A stretch of 64,000 nt of DNA from Enterococcus phoeniculicola ATCC BAA-412 (GCF_000407505.1 NZ_ASWE01000001.1:803324-867323), one strand, 5' to 3'; positions 29,094 to 39,095 are shown, counted from the stretch's first letter. Translations and numbers: made by a program. Notes: a model not told the origin generated them from the letters alone.

Positions 29094-31380
29094 GTTTGTC
29101 ATCCTTCTTTCTTAATGGGAGTGTTGTTTTATCTGTCAATAATAACCATTCATTATAAAGTTTTAATTTTAGTGGTTCTCCGTGAACTAAATCAAGCGTA
29201 ACAGACTCTTTTGTTACTGTCACTAAGAGCAAGCGACCACGGTAGTTAATATGAAAAGCATAAGCATTCCACTTACTTGGAAGAAATGGCGCAAAACTTA
29301 ACGTTTCGTGATCTGTTTTCATCTGAGCAAATCCTTGAATGATGGCAAGCCAGCTTCCAGTCATTGAGGTGATGTGTAGCCCATCTTCTGTGTCATTATT
29401 ATAATTGTCTAAGTCTAACCGAGCAGTTCGCTGATACATTTCCAATGCTTTTTCTTCTAGTCCTAACTCAGCCGCTAAAATGGCATGAATACTTGGCGAA
29501 AGGGAAGATTCATGGACAGTCATAGGCTCATAAAATTCAAAGTTTTTCCGTTTTTCTTCAAGTGTGTAGTCATCAGAAAAGAAGTAGATTCCTTGCAGTA
29601 CATCTGCTTGTTTAATAAAACAGGAACGTAAAATTTTATCCCATGACCAATGCTGGTTTAATGGAAGCTCTTCTAAATTAAGTTCAGAGGCAGCAAACAG
29701 ATCCTTGTCTAAAAATGTATCATGCTGAACAAATATACCCAGCTCTTTATCAGTTGGATAGTACATATTTTCGACAATATCCAGCCAGTTTGCCAGTTCG
29801 TTTTCTTCAATAATCAGGGAAGTTTTATCCTTGAATTGTAAATAAGACTCACGCGTATAACGCAAAACCCAAGCTGCAATTGTATTGGTATACCAGTTGT
29901 TGTTCACATTATTTTCGTATTCATTAGGTCCCGTTACACCATGAATCATATATTTTTGCGCCCGTTTGGAAAAATGAACGCGGTCTGCCCAGAAACGTGC
30001 AATTTCACTTAACACTTCTAATCCTTTATTTTCTAAATATGATGTATCGCCTGTGTAATTTGTATAATTATAGATAGCATAAGCAATTGCTCCATTTCTA
30101 TGAATCTCTTCAAAGGTAATTTCCCACTCGTTGTGACATTCAACCCCTGTAAAAGTAACCATAGGATAGAGTGCCCCTTTCAAGCCTTGTTGCCGTGCAT
30201 TATGTTGGGCTTGCGGAAGCTGATTGTGGCGATAAGTTAATAGATTTTTTGTGACAGATGGATCAGCAAGCGCAAGATACAAAGGAACAGCATAGGCTTC
30301 GGTGTCCCAATAAGTTGCACCACCATATTTTTCACCAGTAAATCCTTTAGGTCCAATATTTAATCGCTCATCCTCGCCATAATAAGTAGCGAATAACTGA
30401 AATAAATTAAAGCGAATGCCTTGTTGGGCTTCTTCATCCCCATCAATTATTACATCTGCAAGCGCCCAGCGGTTTGCCCAAGCATCTATTTGATTTTTTT
30501 TATGAGCAGAATAGTCAGGTGTTAATGCCTGATAAAGTGTCCCTAGTGTTTCTATCTGTTTTTTTTCAGGAATATCTCGACTGGTTACTACAAGCACCTG
30601 TTTATCTAAATAAAAAGAGTCGTTTTCTGCAACATGAAATGAGAATGTTTCTTCGATTTTCAATGCTTCTTTAGAAATTTCATGGGAATAGTTTTTATTA
30701 CTTACATGCTTCATTGCAGAGGTTACGCTGAATTGTTCTATATCAAACGAATTAGGAATCGTTTTTGCTGACAGATAAGAAAAACCCTCCATACGTCCAG
30801 CTTCTCTGGGTGACCAGAAATGTTCTTCGTAGTTGCTATCTTCATTTTGAACATCTCCGTCTAACTTAGAAACAATTGTAACGGTTGCGTCGCCTTTCAA
30901 CACTTCAGCTGTTAAGCGAATCATAGCCATTTCCTTTTGGACAATGCTCAAAAACCGTTCAAAAGAAAATCGGATGGTTGTATCATTCACTGTAATGGTA
31001 AATTGACGAGATAAGATGCCTGTTTTCATATCCAATTCTAAATAAAAATCTTCAGGTTCCATTGAATACAGATCAACTGCAACACCATTCACATAAATAT
31101 CCATTGCAATATAATTGACGCTGTTAATCACTTTTCCAAAATATTCAGGGTAGCCATTTTTCCACCAGCCAACCCGTGTTTTATCTGGATACCACACGCC
31201 AGCAAGATAACTGCCTTGATGATGATCTCCAGAGTAAGATTCTTCAAAGTTTCCACGCATTCCCATGTATCCATTTCCTAAACTAGTCAGTGACTCTTGA
31301 AGACGCCGGTTTTCTTTATCTAATGTATGAGTAGAAACTTTCCATGGATCTACTTGGAATAATCGTTGCACTTGTTTCAT
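29086..31380 (-). CDS. malP: Maltose phosphorylase, GH65
   Basis: This 764-residue GH65 protein has an N-terminal beta-sandwich, a linker, an alpha/alpha-barrel and a C-terminal beta-sheet. The general acid Glu lies in [20 protein letters not shown], and phosphate is bound near [10 protein letters not shown]. It splits maltose with phosphate to glucose and beta-glucose-1-phosphate. The start at 31380 follows AGGAGGAAAACAA; a start twenty codons earlier lies over the operator region. The substrate is called maltose, not trehalose or kojibiose, because of MalR, MalT and MalB next to it. Confidence 0.9.
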   Translation of the reverse strand: MKQVQRLFQVDPWKVSTHTLDKENRRLQESLTSLGNGYMGMRGNFEESYSGDHHQGSYLAGVWYPDKTRVGWWKNGYPEYFGKVINSVNYIAMDIYVNGVAVDLYSMEPEDFYLELDMKTGILSRQFTITVNDTTIRFSFERFLSIVQKEMAMIRLTAEVLKGDATVTIVSKLDGDVQNEDSNYEEHFWSPREAGRMEGFSYLSAKTIPNSFDIEQFSVTSAMKHVSNKNYSHEISKEALKIEETFSFHVAENDSFYLDKQVLVVTSRDIPEKKQIETLGTLYQALTPDYSAHKKNQIDAWANRWALADVIIDGDEEAQQGIRFNLFQLFATYYGEDERLNIGPKGFTGEKYGGATYWDTEAYAVPLYLALADPSVTKNLLTYRHNQLPQAQHNARQQGLKGALYPMVTFTGVECHNEWEITFEEIHRNGAIAYAIYNYTNYTGDTSYLENKGLEVLSEIARFWADRVHFSKRAQKYMIHGVTGPNEYENNVNNNWYTNTIAAWVLRYTRESYLQFKDKTSLIIEENELANWLDIVENMYYPTDKELGIFVQHDTFLDKDLFAASELNLEELPLNQHWSWDKILRSCFIKQADVLQGIYFFSDDYTLEEKRKNFEFYEPMTVHESSLSPSIHAILAAELGLEEKALEMYQRTARLDLDNYNNDTEDGLHITSMTGSWLAIIQGFAQMKTDHETLSFAPFLPSKWNAYAFHINYRGRLLLVTVTKESVTLDLVHGEPLKLKLYNEWLLLTDKTTLPLRKKDDKHV

Positions 31381-31410
31381 TTGTTTTCCTCCTAGTTGCT
31401 TTATGCTCTT

Positions 31411-31440
31411 ATAATAAACGCAATCGGTTGCGTTAGTCAA
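31411..31440 (-). promoter_or_regulatory. malP promoter with MalR operator filling the spacer
   Basis: On the minus strand TTGACT (31440-31435) and TATTAT (31416-31411) are 18 bp apart. The near-perfect palindrome AACGCAATCGGTTGCGTT (31417-31434) occupies exactly that spacer. Confidence 0.8.
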
Positions 31441-31552
31441 TAGAAATATGCTTGATTTTTAAATTAGAGGGTCAATCATAGAGCTGAACTGTGATTAGTG
31501 CAATCTAGTTGATAGAACAAAGCTTGTTAAAAGGAATTATTTTCTTTTTTTG

Positions 31553-31609
31553 TTTACAAATAAGAATTCAGCATATATAATAGCAACAAGAAACGAAACC
31601 GATTGCGTA
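31553..31609 (+). promoter_or_regulatory. malT promoter with downstream MalR operator
   Basis: TTTACA (31553-31558) and TATAAT (31576-31581) are 17 bp apart. A second operator, ACGAAACCGATTGCGT (31593-31608), lies just after the start site. It differs from the palindrome at malP by one base in one arm. The ribosome binding site AAAGGAGTAA follows. Confidence 0.8.
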
Positions 31610-31622
31610 AAGGAGTAAGAAG

Positions 31623-33788
31623 ATGAAAAAATTATTTAGTTTTGAATTTTGGCAAAAATTTGGTAAGGCACTCATGGTTGTGGTAGCAGTTATGCCGGCT
31701 GCAGGACTGATGATTAGTATAGGGAAATCGATTCCCTTGATTAACCCCGATTGGGCACCGCTTGTTACAACAGGTAGCGTAATTGAAACGCTTGGTTGGG
31801 GAATTATTGGTAATCTTCATTTGTTGTTTGCACTGGCTATTGGCGGAAGCTGGGCGAAGGAACGTGCAGGTGGTGCTTTTGCGGCTGGGATTTCTTTTGT
31901 CCTAATCAACCGGATTACAGGTGCAATTTTTGGTGTGACTAGTGAAATGCTAGCCAATGAAGAAGCATATACACATACGTTATTTGGAACAAAGATTATG
32001 GTAAAAGGGTTCTTTACGAGCGTATTAGAAGCACCAGCCTTAAATATGGGCGTTTTTGTTGGGATTATCGCAGGGTTTGTAGGGGCGATGGCGTTTAACA
32101 AATACTATAATTATCGAAAACTACCCGATGCACTTTCTTTTTTTAACGGAAAACGATTTGTACCGTTTGTAGTGATTCTTTGGTCAACTCTGGTTGCACT
32201 TGTACTTGCCGTTGTCTGGCCTTATATACAAGCAGGAATTAACAACTTTGGCTTGTGGATTGCACAATCACAAGATACAGCTCCTGTTTTAGCGCCGTTC
32301 TTATATGGAACATTGGAACGTTTGTTACTACCTTTTGGATTACACCACATGTTAACCATTCCGATAAATTATACGCAACTTGGCGGTACCTACGAAATTC
32401 TTTCTGGTGCCCAAGCCGGGACACAAGTATTTGGTCAAGATCCTTTGTGGCTTGCGTGGGCGACAGATTTAGTGAATCTTAAGGGTTCAGGAGATATGAC
32501 TCAATATAATTTTGTTTTGGAAAACTGGACACCTGCTCGTTTTAAAGTTGGGCAAATGATTGGTTCTTCAGGTATTTTGATGGGGCTTGCCTATGCAATG
32601 TATCGAAATGTTGATTTAGATAAAAAGGATAAATATAAATCAATGTACTTTTCTGCAGCTTTAGCTGTCTTCTTAACCGGTGTGACTGAGCCACTGGAAT
32701 TTATGTTCATGTTTGCAGCGGTACCTCTTTATGTCGTATACGCAATTATTCAAGGGGCAGCATTTGCTATGGCGGATATTTTACCTCTACGCGTTCATTC
32801 ATTTGGAAATATTGAGTTATTGACTAGAACACCTTTAGCAATAAAGGCAGGATTAGGCGGAGATTTAATCAATTTCGTCTTGATGGTCATCCTCTTTGCG
32901 GTTGTTACTTATTTTGTCGCTAACTTTTTAATTAAAAAATTCAATTTCGCTACACCCGGAAGAAATGGAAACTATGACGGAGAAGCAGCCGAAACAACAG
33001 GCAATGAATCAGTCAATGCAAACCAGCAAGTTATTGACATCATTAATTTGTTAGGCGGACGAGAAAATATTAAAGAGGTTGACGCTTGTATGACCCGATT
33101 GCGTGTAAGTGTTAATGCACATGAAAAAGTAGGAAACGAGGAAGCGTGGAAAAAAGCTGGAGCAATGGGTCTGATTGTAAAAGATAACGGAGTTCAAGCT
33201 GTTTATGGACCAAAGGCGGATGTGTTAAAATCTGATATTGAGGACTTACTAAACTCCGGTGCACAGATTCCTCAATCAACAAGTGTGAATGAAGAAGTAA
33301 GTGAAGTGACAAAAAACTCAACATTTCTAGGGAAAAAAGAAGGTCTTTATTCTTTGGTAGATGGGAAAGTGATTCCGATTGAAGAAGTGAAAGACGAGGT
33401 CTTTTCACAAAAAATGATGGGTGATGGATATGCCGTGATTCCGACAGATAGAACCATCTATGCCCCTGTGTCTGGGAAAGTTGTAAGTATTTTCCCTACA
33501 AAGCATGCCTTAGGTATACAAACAGCTGAGGGGATTGATGTGCTTATTCATATGGGAATTGATACTGTAGAAATGAAAGACATTGCCTTTGAAATTCTGG
33601 TTACAGAAGGACAAGACATTAGTGCAGGGACAAAAATTGCAATTGCTGACTTGGACAAAATTCGTAGTGAAGGCAAACAAACTACTATGATGGTTATCTT
33701 CACGAATGGAGAAAAGATTGAAACGTATCGACTTGAAAAACAAGGAGATCAACCTGCGAAATCCGTGATCGGCTATTTTACCATATAA
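31623..33788 (+). CDS. malT: PTS maltose transporter subunit IIABC (MalT-type)
   Basis: This 721-residue protein has a glucose-family IIC membrane domain (about residues 1-440). A IIB domain follows, with its phospho-cysteine in EVDACMTRLR, and a C-terminal IIA domain with its phospho-histidine in DVLIHMGIDT. It imports and phosphorylates maltose using PEP-derived phosphate from HPr. It is divergent from malPBMR with 242 bp between coding regions holding both MalR operators. Gene order matches enterococcal malT. The IIC segment PFGLHHMLTIPINY is typical of maltose/glucose members. Confidence 0.92.
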   Translation: MKKLFSFEFWQKFGKALMVVVAVMPAAGLMISIGKSIPLINPDWAPLVTTGSVIETLGWGIIGNLHLLFALAIGGSWAKERAGGAFAAGISFVLINRITGAIFGVTSEMLANEEAYTHTLFGTKIMVKGFFTSVLEAPALNMGVFVGIIAGFVGAMAFNKYYNYRKLPDALSFFNGKRFVPFVVILWSTLVALVLAVVWPYIQAGINNFGLWIAQSQDTAPVLAPFLYGTLERLLLPFGLHHMLTIPINYTQLGGTYEILSGAQAGTQVFGQDPLWLAWATDLVNLKGSGDMTQYNFVLENWTPARFKVGQMIGSSGILMGLAYAMYRNVDLDKKDKYKSMYFSAALAVFLTGVTEPLEFMFMFAAVPLYVVYAIIQGAAFAMADILPLRVHSFGNIELLTRTPLAIKAGLGGDLINFVLMVILFAVVTYFVANFLIKKFNFATPGRNGNYDGEAAETTGNESVNANQQVIDIINLLGGRENIKEVDACMTRLRVSVNAHEKVGNEEAWKKAGAMGLIVKDNGVQAVYGPKADVLKSDIEDLLNSGAQIPQSTSVNEEVSEVTKNSTFLGKKEGLYSLVDGKVIPIEEVKDEVFSQKMMGDGYAVIPTDRTIYAPVSGKVVSIFPTKHALGIQTAEGIDVLIHMGIDTVEMKDIAFEILVTEGQDISAGTKIAIADLDKIRSEGKQTTMMVIFTNGEKIETYRLEKQGDQPAKSVIGYFTI

Positions 33789-33963
33789 GAGAGAATTGTT
33801 AGAATAAAACTATCGCAAGAACTCTGCAGATAAATTCAGGGGAAAAGAACCGTGGTTGGGACATTGTTTAAATGGTTTTGGCTCATGCATTTAGAACTTT
33901 AATAGATATGAGAAACAGAAAGTAACATCTGTCCCGATTGTTTTTTCCGCTATTTGTATGAAG

Positions 33964-34006
33964 AAAGTCTGGAAGAAAACACCTCTGTTTTACTCCAGAC
34001 TTTTTC
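33964..34006 (+). terminator. Intrinsic terminator after malT
   Basis: AAAGTCTGGA (33964-33973) pairs with TCCAGACTTT (33994-34003), extended by AAAAC/GTTTT, then T-run. An outer pair GGGACA/TGTCCC (33858-33863, 33930-33935) with TTTTTT lies upstream and may be a second, long-loop terminator. Confidence 0.75.
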
Positions 34007-34030
34007 TGCTTATTGAAAGAGAGGAGAATT

Positions 34031-34864
34031 ATGAAACTACTGACATTGAATACCCATAGCTGGATGGAAGAACAGCCATTGGAAAAATTAGAAACGCTTG
34101 CTCAAATGATTGCTGCTAGAGAAATTGATATTATTTGTTTACAGGAAGTGAATCAGCGAAAAGATGTTGGTGAAGGACATACAGATGCTTTTTTTCACCA
34201 TGCATTAAATCAGATGCCTATTAAAAAAGATAATTTTGCGTACTTACTTGTGAAACGTTTAAAAGAACTCGAAATGAGTTATCACTGGTGTTGGATGCCT
34301 AGCCATATTGGCTATGAAGTTTACGAGGAAGGTTCAGCTATTTTATCAAGGAATACTTTACAGGCGGAATCGTTTATTGCTTCAGAAACAACGGAATTCA
34401 CAGATTATCATACGCGTAGAATGTTGGGGGCCACGACAGTAGTAAACGGGAAAGATGTCTATGTAATGAGTTGCCACTTTTCTTGGTGGGAAGGTGAGAA
34501 TTCGGGCTTTTATCAAGAATGGCAAACAACAGAAAATGTACTTTCTTCAAAGACAGTTCCCCTATTTCTAATGGGAGACTTGAATAATCCTTCGCATATT
34601 GAAGGGCAGGGCTATACACAACTAGTGAACAGCTCGTTGCCGCTAGTTGATTCCTTTTCTCATGCGAAAAATAAAATGGGTGAAGCGACGGTGAAAAAAG
34701 TAATTGATGGTTGGGAAAACAATCAAGAAAGCTTACGTATAGATTATGTGTTTGTCTCGAATCAGCTTGAAGTATCTACGTATGAAGTGGTCTTTGATGG
34801 GAAGAGGACTCCAGTTGTTAGTGACCATTTTGGCGTCTTTGTTTCGGGAAATTGGAAAGAGTAA
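34031..34864 (+). CDS. Endonuclease/exonuclease/phosphatase-family hydrolase
   Basis: This 277-residue protein has the EEP fold motifs in order: LLTLNTHSW, DIICLQEVNQ with the metal-binding Glu, FLMGDLNNPS, RIDYVFVS and the final SDHFGVFV. No signal peptide is present. Family members range from DNA repair nucleases to phosphodiesterases and sphingomyelinases; the close bacterial group next to sugar-utilisation genes is uncharacterised. The start ATG 34031 follows GAGGAGAATT, while the TTG six codons upstream has no ribosome binding site. It stands between the malT terminator and the T-box promoter. Confidence 0.8.
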   Translation: MKLLTLNTHSWMEEQPLEKLETLAQMIAAREIDIICLQEVNQRKDVGEGHTDAFFHHALNQMPIKKDNFAYLLVKRLKELEMSYHWCWMPSHIGYEVYEEGSAILSRNTLQAESFIASETTEFTDYHTRRMLGATTVVNGKDVYVMSCHFSWWEGENSGFYQEWQTTENVLSSKTVPLFLMGDLNNPSHIEGQGYTQLVNSSLPLVDSFSHAKNKMGEATVKKVIDGWENNQESLRIDYVFVSNQLEVSTYEVVFDGKRTPVVSDHFGVFVSGNWKE

Positions 34865-34945
34865 ACAGAAGTTAGATTTTTTGACTCGTCATTCTTTATC
34901 TCGAGAAACAGTTAAAAGAATTTATTGAAAAAAAGAAATATCTTG

Positions 34946-34974
34946 TTGACAAATGAAAAAACTAGAAGTAAACT
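34946..34974 (+). promoter_or_regulatory. Promoter of the methionine T-box operon
   Basis: TTGACA (34946-34951) and TAAACT (34969-34974) with a 17-bp spacer; transcription would start near 34981, just before the T-box. Confidence 0.75.
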
Positions 34975-34997
34975 AACATCAATATCTAATTGAATTT

Positions 34998-35270
34998 TAA
35001 TTTTTACGTTGAAGAGAAGAGTAGCAAAGTCGCTGAGGTAAGAGAACCCGGATGGTGAGAAAGGGAACTTGGCAAGCTTGTGAAGATGAGCTCTGAGTTT
35101 TTATGTGGTTCACGCCATATGAACGGGTGCAACCGTTACATTGCCGGGTTTCAACAGGAACCAGTGAGGTACTTTTTGTGAGAAAAGTATAAATGAGGGT
35201 GGTATCGCGAAAGCATTCGTCCCTTTGTTTGTCGAAGAATCGACAGGCAAAGGGACGAATGCTTTTTTTA
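34998..35270 (+). promoter_or_regulatory. T-box riboswitch, probably tRNA-Met specific
   Basis: The invariant T-box sequence AGGGTGGTATCGCG lies at 35196-35209. It is followed by a strong terminator (arms about 35210-35227 and 35248-35263, nested TGTCGA/TCGACA, then T-run). The upstream stem I region has an AGTA-type element near 35010, a GGATGGTGAGA apical segment and the specifier-loop candidate GAAGATGAGC, giving ATG (35086-35088) followed by a purine. Uncharged tRNA-Met should favour the antiterminator and switch on the methionine genes downstream. The T-box is certain; the specifier is read by eye and supported by the gene content. Confidence 0.9.
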
Positions 35271-35293
35271 TTATAAAAATGGAGGGAATACAC

Positions 35294-36445
35294 ATGACAC
35301 AAAATGAGACATTTACAAAACGGAAGACTTCTCCGTATCGCTACGACGTGGTAGGTAGTTACTTGCGACCACAAGCATTAAAAGATGCACGGGAAGCATT
35401 TGAAGCAGGAGAAATTGACAAAGAAGTATTAACGCAAGTGGAAGATAAAGAAATTATTAAACTCATTAAAAAGCAAGAAGAAGCAGGATTGAAAGCTGTA
35501 ACTGATGGCGAGTTTCGTAGAAGTTGGTGGCACTTAGATTTCTTTTGGGGATTAGAAGGGATTGATTTTCATGAACCAGAGCATGGCTATTTTTTTCACG
35601 GAGAAGAAACCAGACCTGGAACGGTTATTGTAACTGGTAAAATCTCAGGGGAAAATCATCCATTTGTTGAGGACTATAAATTTACAAGAGCACATGCTTC
35701 TGAAGGTGTAGAGGTAAAACAAACATTACCTGCTCCAGCGCAGTTATTAGTAGAGTTGTTAAGTCCAGATAATCGTCCAACTGTGGATCAGTATTATGAG
35801 AGTCTAGAGGCATTGTTTACAGATATCACTAAAGCTTATAAACAAGTTTTAGCAGATCTATATGACGCAGGTGCACGGGTAATTCAGTTTGATGATTGCA
35901 CCTGGGGAGTTCTAGTTGCTCCATTACCAGCAGGATTTGTTTCCGAAGATGGGAAGGATGAGCGTGTCGTCCGTGAAGAGCTGAAAAAGTTGTATCTAGC
36001 GTTAAATAATTCTGTTTTTGAAGGTCTTCCTGAAGATCTCGTGGTGAACACACACGTTTGCCGAGGAAATTATCATTCTACTTGGGCTGCAGCGGGCGGG
36101 TATGAGGATGTTGCTGATGCGTTATTTGTAAAAGAAAAGGTAGATGCTTATTATCTTGAGTATGATAGTGATCGATCAGGAGGATTTGAACCGTTAGCCA
36201 GTATAAAAGATAAGCGTGTGGTCTTGGGGTTAATTACTTCTAAAACGGGCGAATTGGAAAATCGCCAAGCAGTTATCAAGAGAATCCACGAGGCAGCGGC
36301 GTATGTCCCGTTAGATGATTTATGCTTAAGTACACAATGCGGTTTTGCTTCAACAGAAGAAGGAAATATTTTAACCGAAAAAGAGCAGTGGAAAAAAATC
36401 GCATTTGTTCAATCGATTGCTACAGAGGTTTGGGGAGAAAACTAA
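35294..36445 (+). CDS. Cobalamin-independent methionine synthase-like protein (MetE C-terminal core, YxjG/YxjH type)
   Basis: This 383-residue protein consists only of the catalytic barrel of MetE. Zinc ligands appear as His and Cys in NTHVCRGNYHSTW and a Cys in CLSTQCGFAST. It transfers a methyl group to homocysteine; the short family uses unknown or simplified methyl donors. The start ATG 35294 follows AATGGAGGG, and an upstream in-frame ATG at 35225 falls inside the riboswitch terminator. It is the first gene under the methionine T-box, followed by luxS after 22 bp. Confidence 0.88.
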   Translation: MTQNETFTKRKTSPYRYDVVGSYLRPQALKDAREAFEAGEIDKEVLTQVEDKEIIKLIKKQEEAGLKAVTDGEFRRSWWHLDFFWGLEGIDFHEPEHGYFFHGEETRPGTVIVTGKISGENHPFVEDYKFTRAHASEGVEVKQTLPAPAQLLVELLSPDNRPTVDQYYESLEALFTDITKAYKQVLADLYDAGARVIQFDDCTWGVLVAPLPAGFVSEDGKDERVVREELKKLYLALNNSVFEGLPEDLVVNTHVCRGNYHSTWAAAGGYEDVADALFVKEKVDAYYLEYDSDRSGGFEPLASIKDKRVVLGLITSKTGELENRQAVIKRIHEAAAYVPLDDLCLSTQCGFASTEEGNILTEKEQWKKIAFVQSIATEVWGEN

Positions 36446-36467
36446 TAAGTAAAAGGAGAATGTAAAT

Positions 36468-36941
36468 ATGGCAGAAGTAGAAAGCTTTACGTTAGATCAT
36501 ACAAAAGTAAAAGCACCTTATGTGAGAGAAATCACACAAGAAAGTGGACCAAAAGGGGATATTCTTACCAATTTTGATTTACGGTTTGTTCAGCCAAATG
36601 AATCTGCAATTCCAACGGCAGGACTGCACACAATTGAACATCTATTAGCGGATCTTTTACGAGATCGAGTGACAGGAATTATTGACTGTTCACCATTTGG
36701 CTGTCGAACGGGCTTTCATTTGATTGTTTGGGGGAGCCCAACTGCGACAGAGGTGGCGATTGCATTGAAAGAATCTTTGGAAAAAATAGCAGATAGTATT
36801 CAATGGGCAGATGTTCAAGGAACAGATATTATCAGCTGTGGAAATTATAAAGATCATTCGTTGTTTTCAGCAAAAGAATGGGCGAAGAAAATATTGGAAG
36901 ATGGGATTAGTGATGATGCTTTTAAACGCCATGTAGTGTAA
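36468..36941 (+). CDS. luxS: S-ribosylhomocysteine lyase LuxS
   Basis: The 157-residue protein is full length for the family. The metal site is HTIEH plus Cys in [10 protein letters not shown], with [12 protein letters not shown] as the active-site loop. It splits S-ribosylhomocysteine into homocysteine and DPD, the AI-2 precursor. Here it feeds homocysteine directly to the methyltransferase encoded upstream in the same T-box operon, so AI-2 production is tied to methionine limitation. AAAAGGAGAATG is the ribosome binding site. No pfs gene (SAH nucleosidase) is in the window. Confidence 0.96.
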   Translation: MAEVESFTLDHTKVKAPYVREITQESGPKGDILTNFDLRFVQPNESAIPTAGLHTIEHLLADLLRDRVTGIIDCSPFGCRTGFHLIVWGSPTATEVAIALKESLEKIADSIQWADVQGTDIISCGNYKDHSLFSAKEWAKKILEDGISDDAFKRHVV

Positions 36942-36967
36942 ATGAAACGATTCTTAAAGGAGCGGCT

Positions 36968-37744
36968 ATGCATAATTTTCAATTGAAAGATAAGATTGTT
37001 TTTGTTGTTGGAGGAGCCAGCGGGATAGGAGAAGCCATTGTTTCTACCTTTATAAAGGAAGGAGCTAGTGTTATTAATGCAGACTACCTTTATTCAAATC
37101 CTTTGTTGGAAAAGGTACGCCCGGGCTATTGGCAAATTCACATTGATGTTGCAAAGGAGGAAACAGTACAAAAGGTCGTAAGTCAATTGATTACTCGTTC
37201 ACTTATTCCTGATATCTTTATTGAGGTTGCCGGAATATCTACAATGGATTTTTTGACAAACAGTTCTACGAAAGATTTTGATCGCGTATACGCTGTGAAT
37301 ACACGTGGCGTCTACTTAACTTGTAAGCTAGTGGTAAGAGAAATGCAGCGGCAAAAGAAACAAGGTCGGGTGATTGTTATTGCTTCACAAGCTGGGAAAA
37401 ATCCTTATCGAGGAATGTCAGCATACGTGGCTTCAAAGCATGCAGTAATTGGACTAGTAAAAACTTTAGCACTTGAAGTTGCCAATGAACAGATTCTTGT
37501 AAATGCTGTTTGCCCGGGAATTATTGAAACAAAAATGAAGCAAACTGAACGTGAAATAGGTGGTAGGTTGAGAAATATGACTGCTGAAGAAGTCCTACAA
37601 GAAGATATCAGTCAAGTGCCGCTTGGTAGGACAGGAAGTCCACAGGATGTTGCAAATGTAGTTTTATTTCTGGCAAGTCCATTGGCAAGCTACATGACAG
37701 GTCAAGCAATTAACGTAACAGGTGGAATGACGATGCATGGATAA
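36968..37744 (+). CDS. Short-chain dehydrogenase/reductase
   Basis: This 258-residue classical SDR has the cofactor motif VVGGASGIGEA and the active-site IASQAGKNPYRGMSAYVASK with Ser, Tyr and Lys in the usual spacing. C-terminal features are INVTGGMTMHG and NAVCPGIIETKM. It is an NAD(P)(H)-dependent oxidoreductase of unknown substrate. Its place between luxS and metQ in a methionine-controlled operon is unusual. A role in handling DPD/ribose-derived carbonyls or a keto-acid of the methionine cycle is conceivable but unproven. Confidence 0.88.
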   Translation: MHNFQLKDKIVFVVGGASGIGEAIVSTFIKEGASVINADYLYSNPLLEKVRPGYWQIHIDVAKEETVQKVVSQLITRSLIPDIFIEVAGISTMDFLTNSSTKDFDRVYAVNTRGVYLTCKLVVREMQRQKKQGRVIVIASQAGKNPYRGMSAYVASKHAVIGLVKTLALEVANEQILVNAVCPGIIETKMKQTEREIGGRLRNMTAEEVLQEDISQVPLGRTGSPQDVANVVLFLASPLASYMTGQAINVTGGMTMHG

Positions 37745-37759
37745 AAGAGGAGGGATAAA

Positions 37760-38593
37760 GTGAAACGATTTATTGGCTTAATTACCAGTTTGGGGGCAGT
37801 ATTTTTATTAACTGCTTGTCACTCGTCGGAAAATGAAAAGGCAATCGTTGTTGGCTCGCAAGGATCAGATGCACAAGTTTGGGCGTTTATAGCAAAATCA
37901 GAGGCTGCAAAAAAAGCGGGTATAAAAATAGAAGTACAAGAAATTGATGGAGGACCACAACTAAATACTGCAACTGCGCAAGGAGAGGTGGATGTAAATG
38001 CCTTTCAGTCCATAAGTTATTTAAATAGTTATAATCAAGACGGCGGAGACACACTTGCACCTATTGCGGCGACTTATATGGAACCACTTGGTATCTATTC
38101 TTCTATTTATAAGACGATTGATGAGGTGAAAGAAAAGTCGGTGGTGGCACTAGCAGACAATCCTGCGAATACAGCAAGAGGATTAAAATTGCTGGAAGCA
38201 GCAGGTTTGATTAAATTAAAAGAGGACTTTGATAATGGAACAGGAACACCTTCGGACATACAAGAGAATCCTAAAAAATTAGAATTCAAGTTAATTGATG
38301 ACACAACTGGTCCACGTGTTTTACCAGATGTTGATTTAGTTTTAATCAGTAATACAGTGGCACTAGAAGGTGGATTAAATGTTTTGAAAGATGCGATTTA
38401 CTATGAAAAAATTAATGAGGATACAAAAGAAAGTATCAATGTTCTAGCAACTAAAAAAAGTCGGTCTGACGAAGAAGAGCTACTCGCTTTAGGAGAGTTG
38501 TATCATAGTAAAGAAGTACAAGAATATATAAAAGAAACATTCGATGGGACAAAAGTCGAAGTGAAGGAATCAATAGAAAAAATCATAGAGTAA
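37760..38593 (+). CDS. metQ: MetQ/NlpA-family methionine-binding lipoprotein
   Basis: The 277-residue protein starts at GTG behind AGAGGAGGGATAAA. It has a lipoprotein signal (lipobox LTAC at about residues 17-20) and the NlpA fold with VNAFQSISYLNSYNQ and DNPANTARGLKLL. It would be the exterior binding subunit of a MetNI methionine importer. No metN or metI accompanies it, so it must share an ATPase and permease encoded elsewhere. It ends the T-box operon. Confidence 0.9.
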   Translation: MKRFIGLITSLGAVFLLTACHSSENEKAIVVGSQGSDAQVWAFIAKSEAAKKAGIKIEVQEIDGGPQLNTATAQGEVDVNAFQSISYLNSYNQDGGDTLAPIAATYMEPLGIYSSIYKTIDEVKEKSVVALADNPANTARGLKLLEAAGLIKLKEDFDNGTGTPSDIQENPKKLEFKLIDDTTGPRVLPDVDLVLISNTVALEGGLNVLKDAIYYEKINEDTKESINVLATKKSRSDEEELLALGELYHSKEVQEYIKETFDGTKVEVKESIEKIIE

Positions 38594-38666
38594 AGGGATT
38601 CGTGGACTGTCTCAATGAAAGCTATTCGTGTGAAAAATAGAGACTGCAACAGATCCCTTTTTTACT
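38593..38666 (+). terminator. Intrinsic terminator of the methionine operon
   Basis: AAGGGAT (38593-38599) pairs with ATCCCTT (38653-38659), with an inner GTCTC/GAGAC pairing and a T-run after it. Confidence 0.7.
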
Positions 38667-38725
38667 TGGGAAATCTTCTATATAAAAAGGGAAATTTGTT
38701 TCATTTAAAAAAGGAAGAAAACTAA

Positions 38726-39076
38726 TACGATTGTTACCCTTTCAGTTTTCTAGTTGTTGTAACCAATCAATCCACTCAAGCTAAATATGCAAATAAAAAA
38801 CGCTATATTATTCAATTTGACACGCCTATAATAAAGAATTCTAGTAAAACCACAGATAGGAAAATATTAGAAACGCACGGACAAATAGAGGGTCAGACTT
38901 CTGAATCAATTGTTGAATCTTCTTTTGAAGAGATGACAATGCCTGTTGATACAACCGAAACAACGATACAAGAGAATCCTGAAACAATAGGGATAGTTGA
39001 ACCCGGTTATTCAGAAGTAGAGACGGATATATCAGAGAATCCCTCTCGTCCTTCGTCAATTGAAGAGGATGAATAA
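38726..39076 (+). pseudogene. Start-less Ser/Thr/Glu-rich frame, probable remnant of an exported protein
   Basis: An open frame of 116 codons has no ATG, GTG or TTG to start from. It begins near a hydrophobic stretch (PFSFLVVVTNQSTQA) that resembles the end of a signal peptide. KKRYIIQFDTPIIK follows, and then a long acidic tail rich in Ser, Thr, Glu and Pro. The signal-like start seems to continue in a neighbouring frame (LIRLLPFQFSS, from about 38722), which suggests an old frameshift. It could be a fragment of a cell-surface protein. The frame has real-looking composition but I cannot name a family. Confidence 0.35.
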
Positions 39077-39095
39077 TCTATATAGTGACGAGTGG

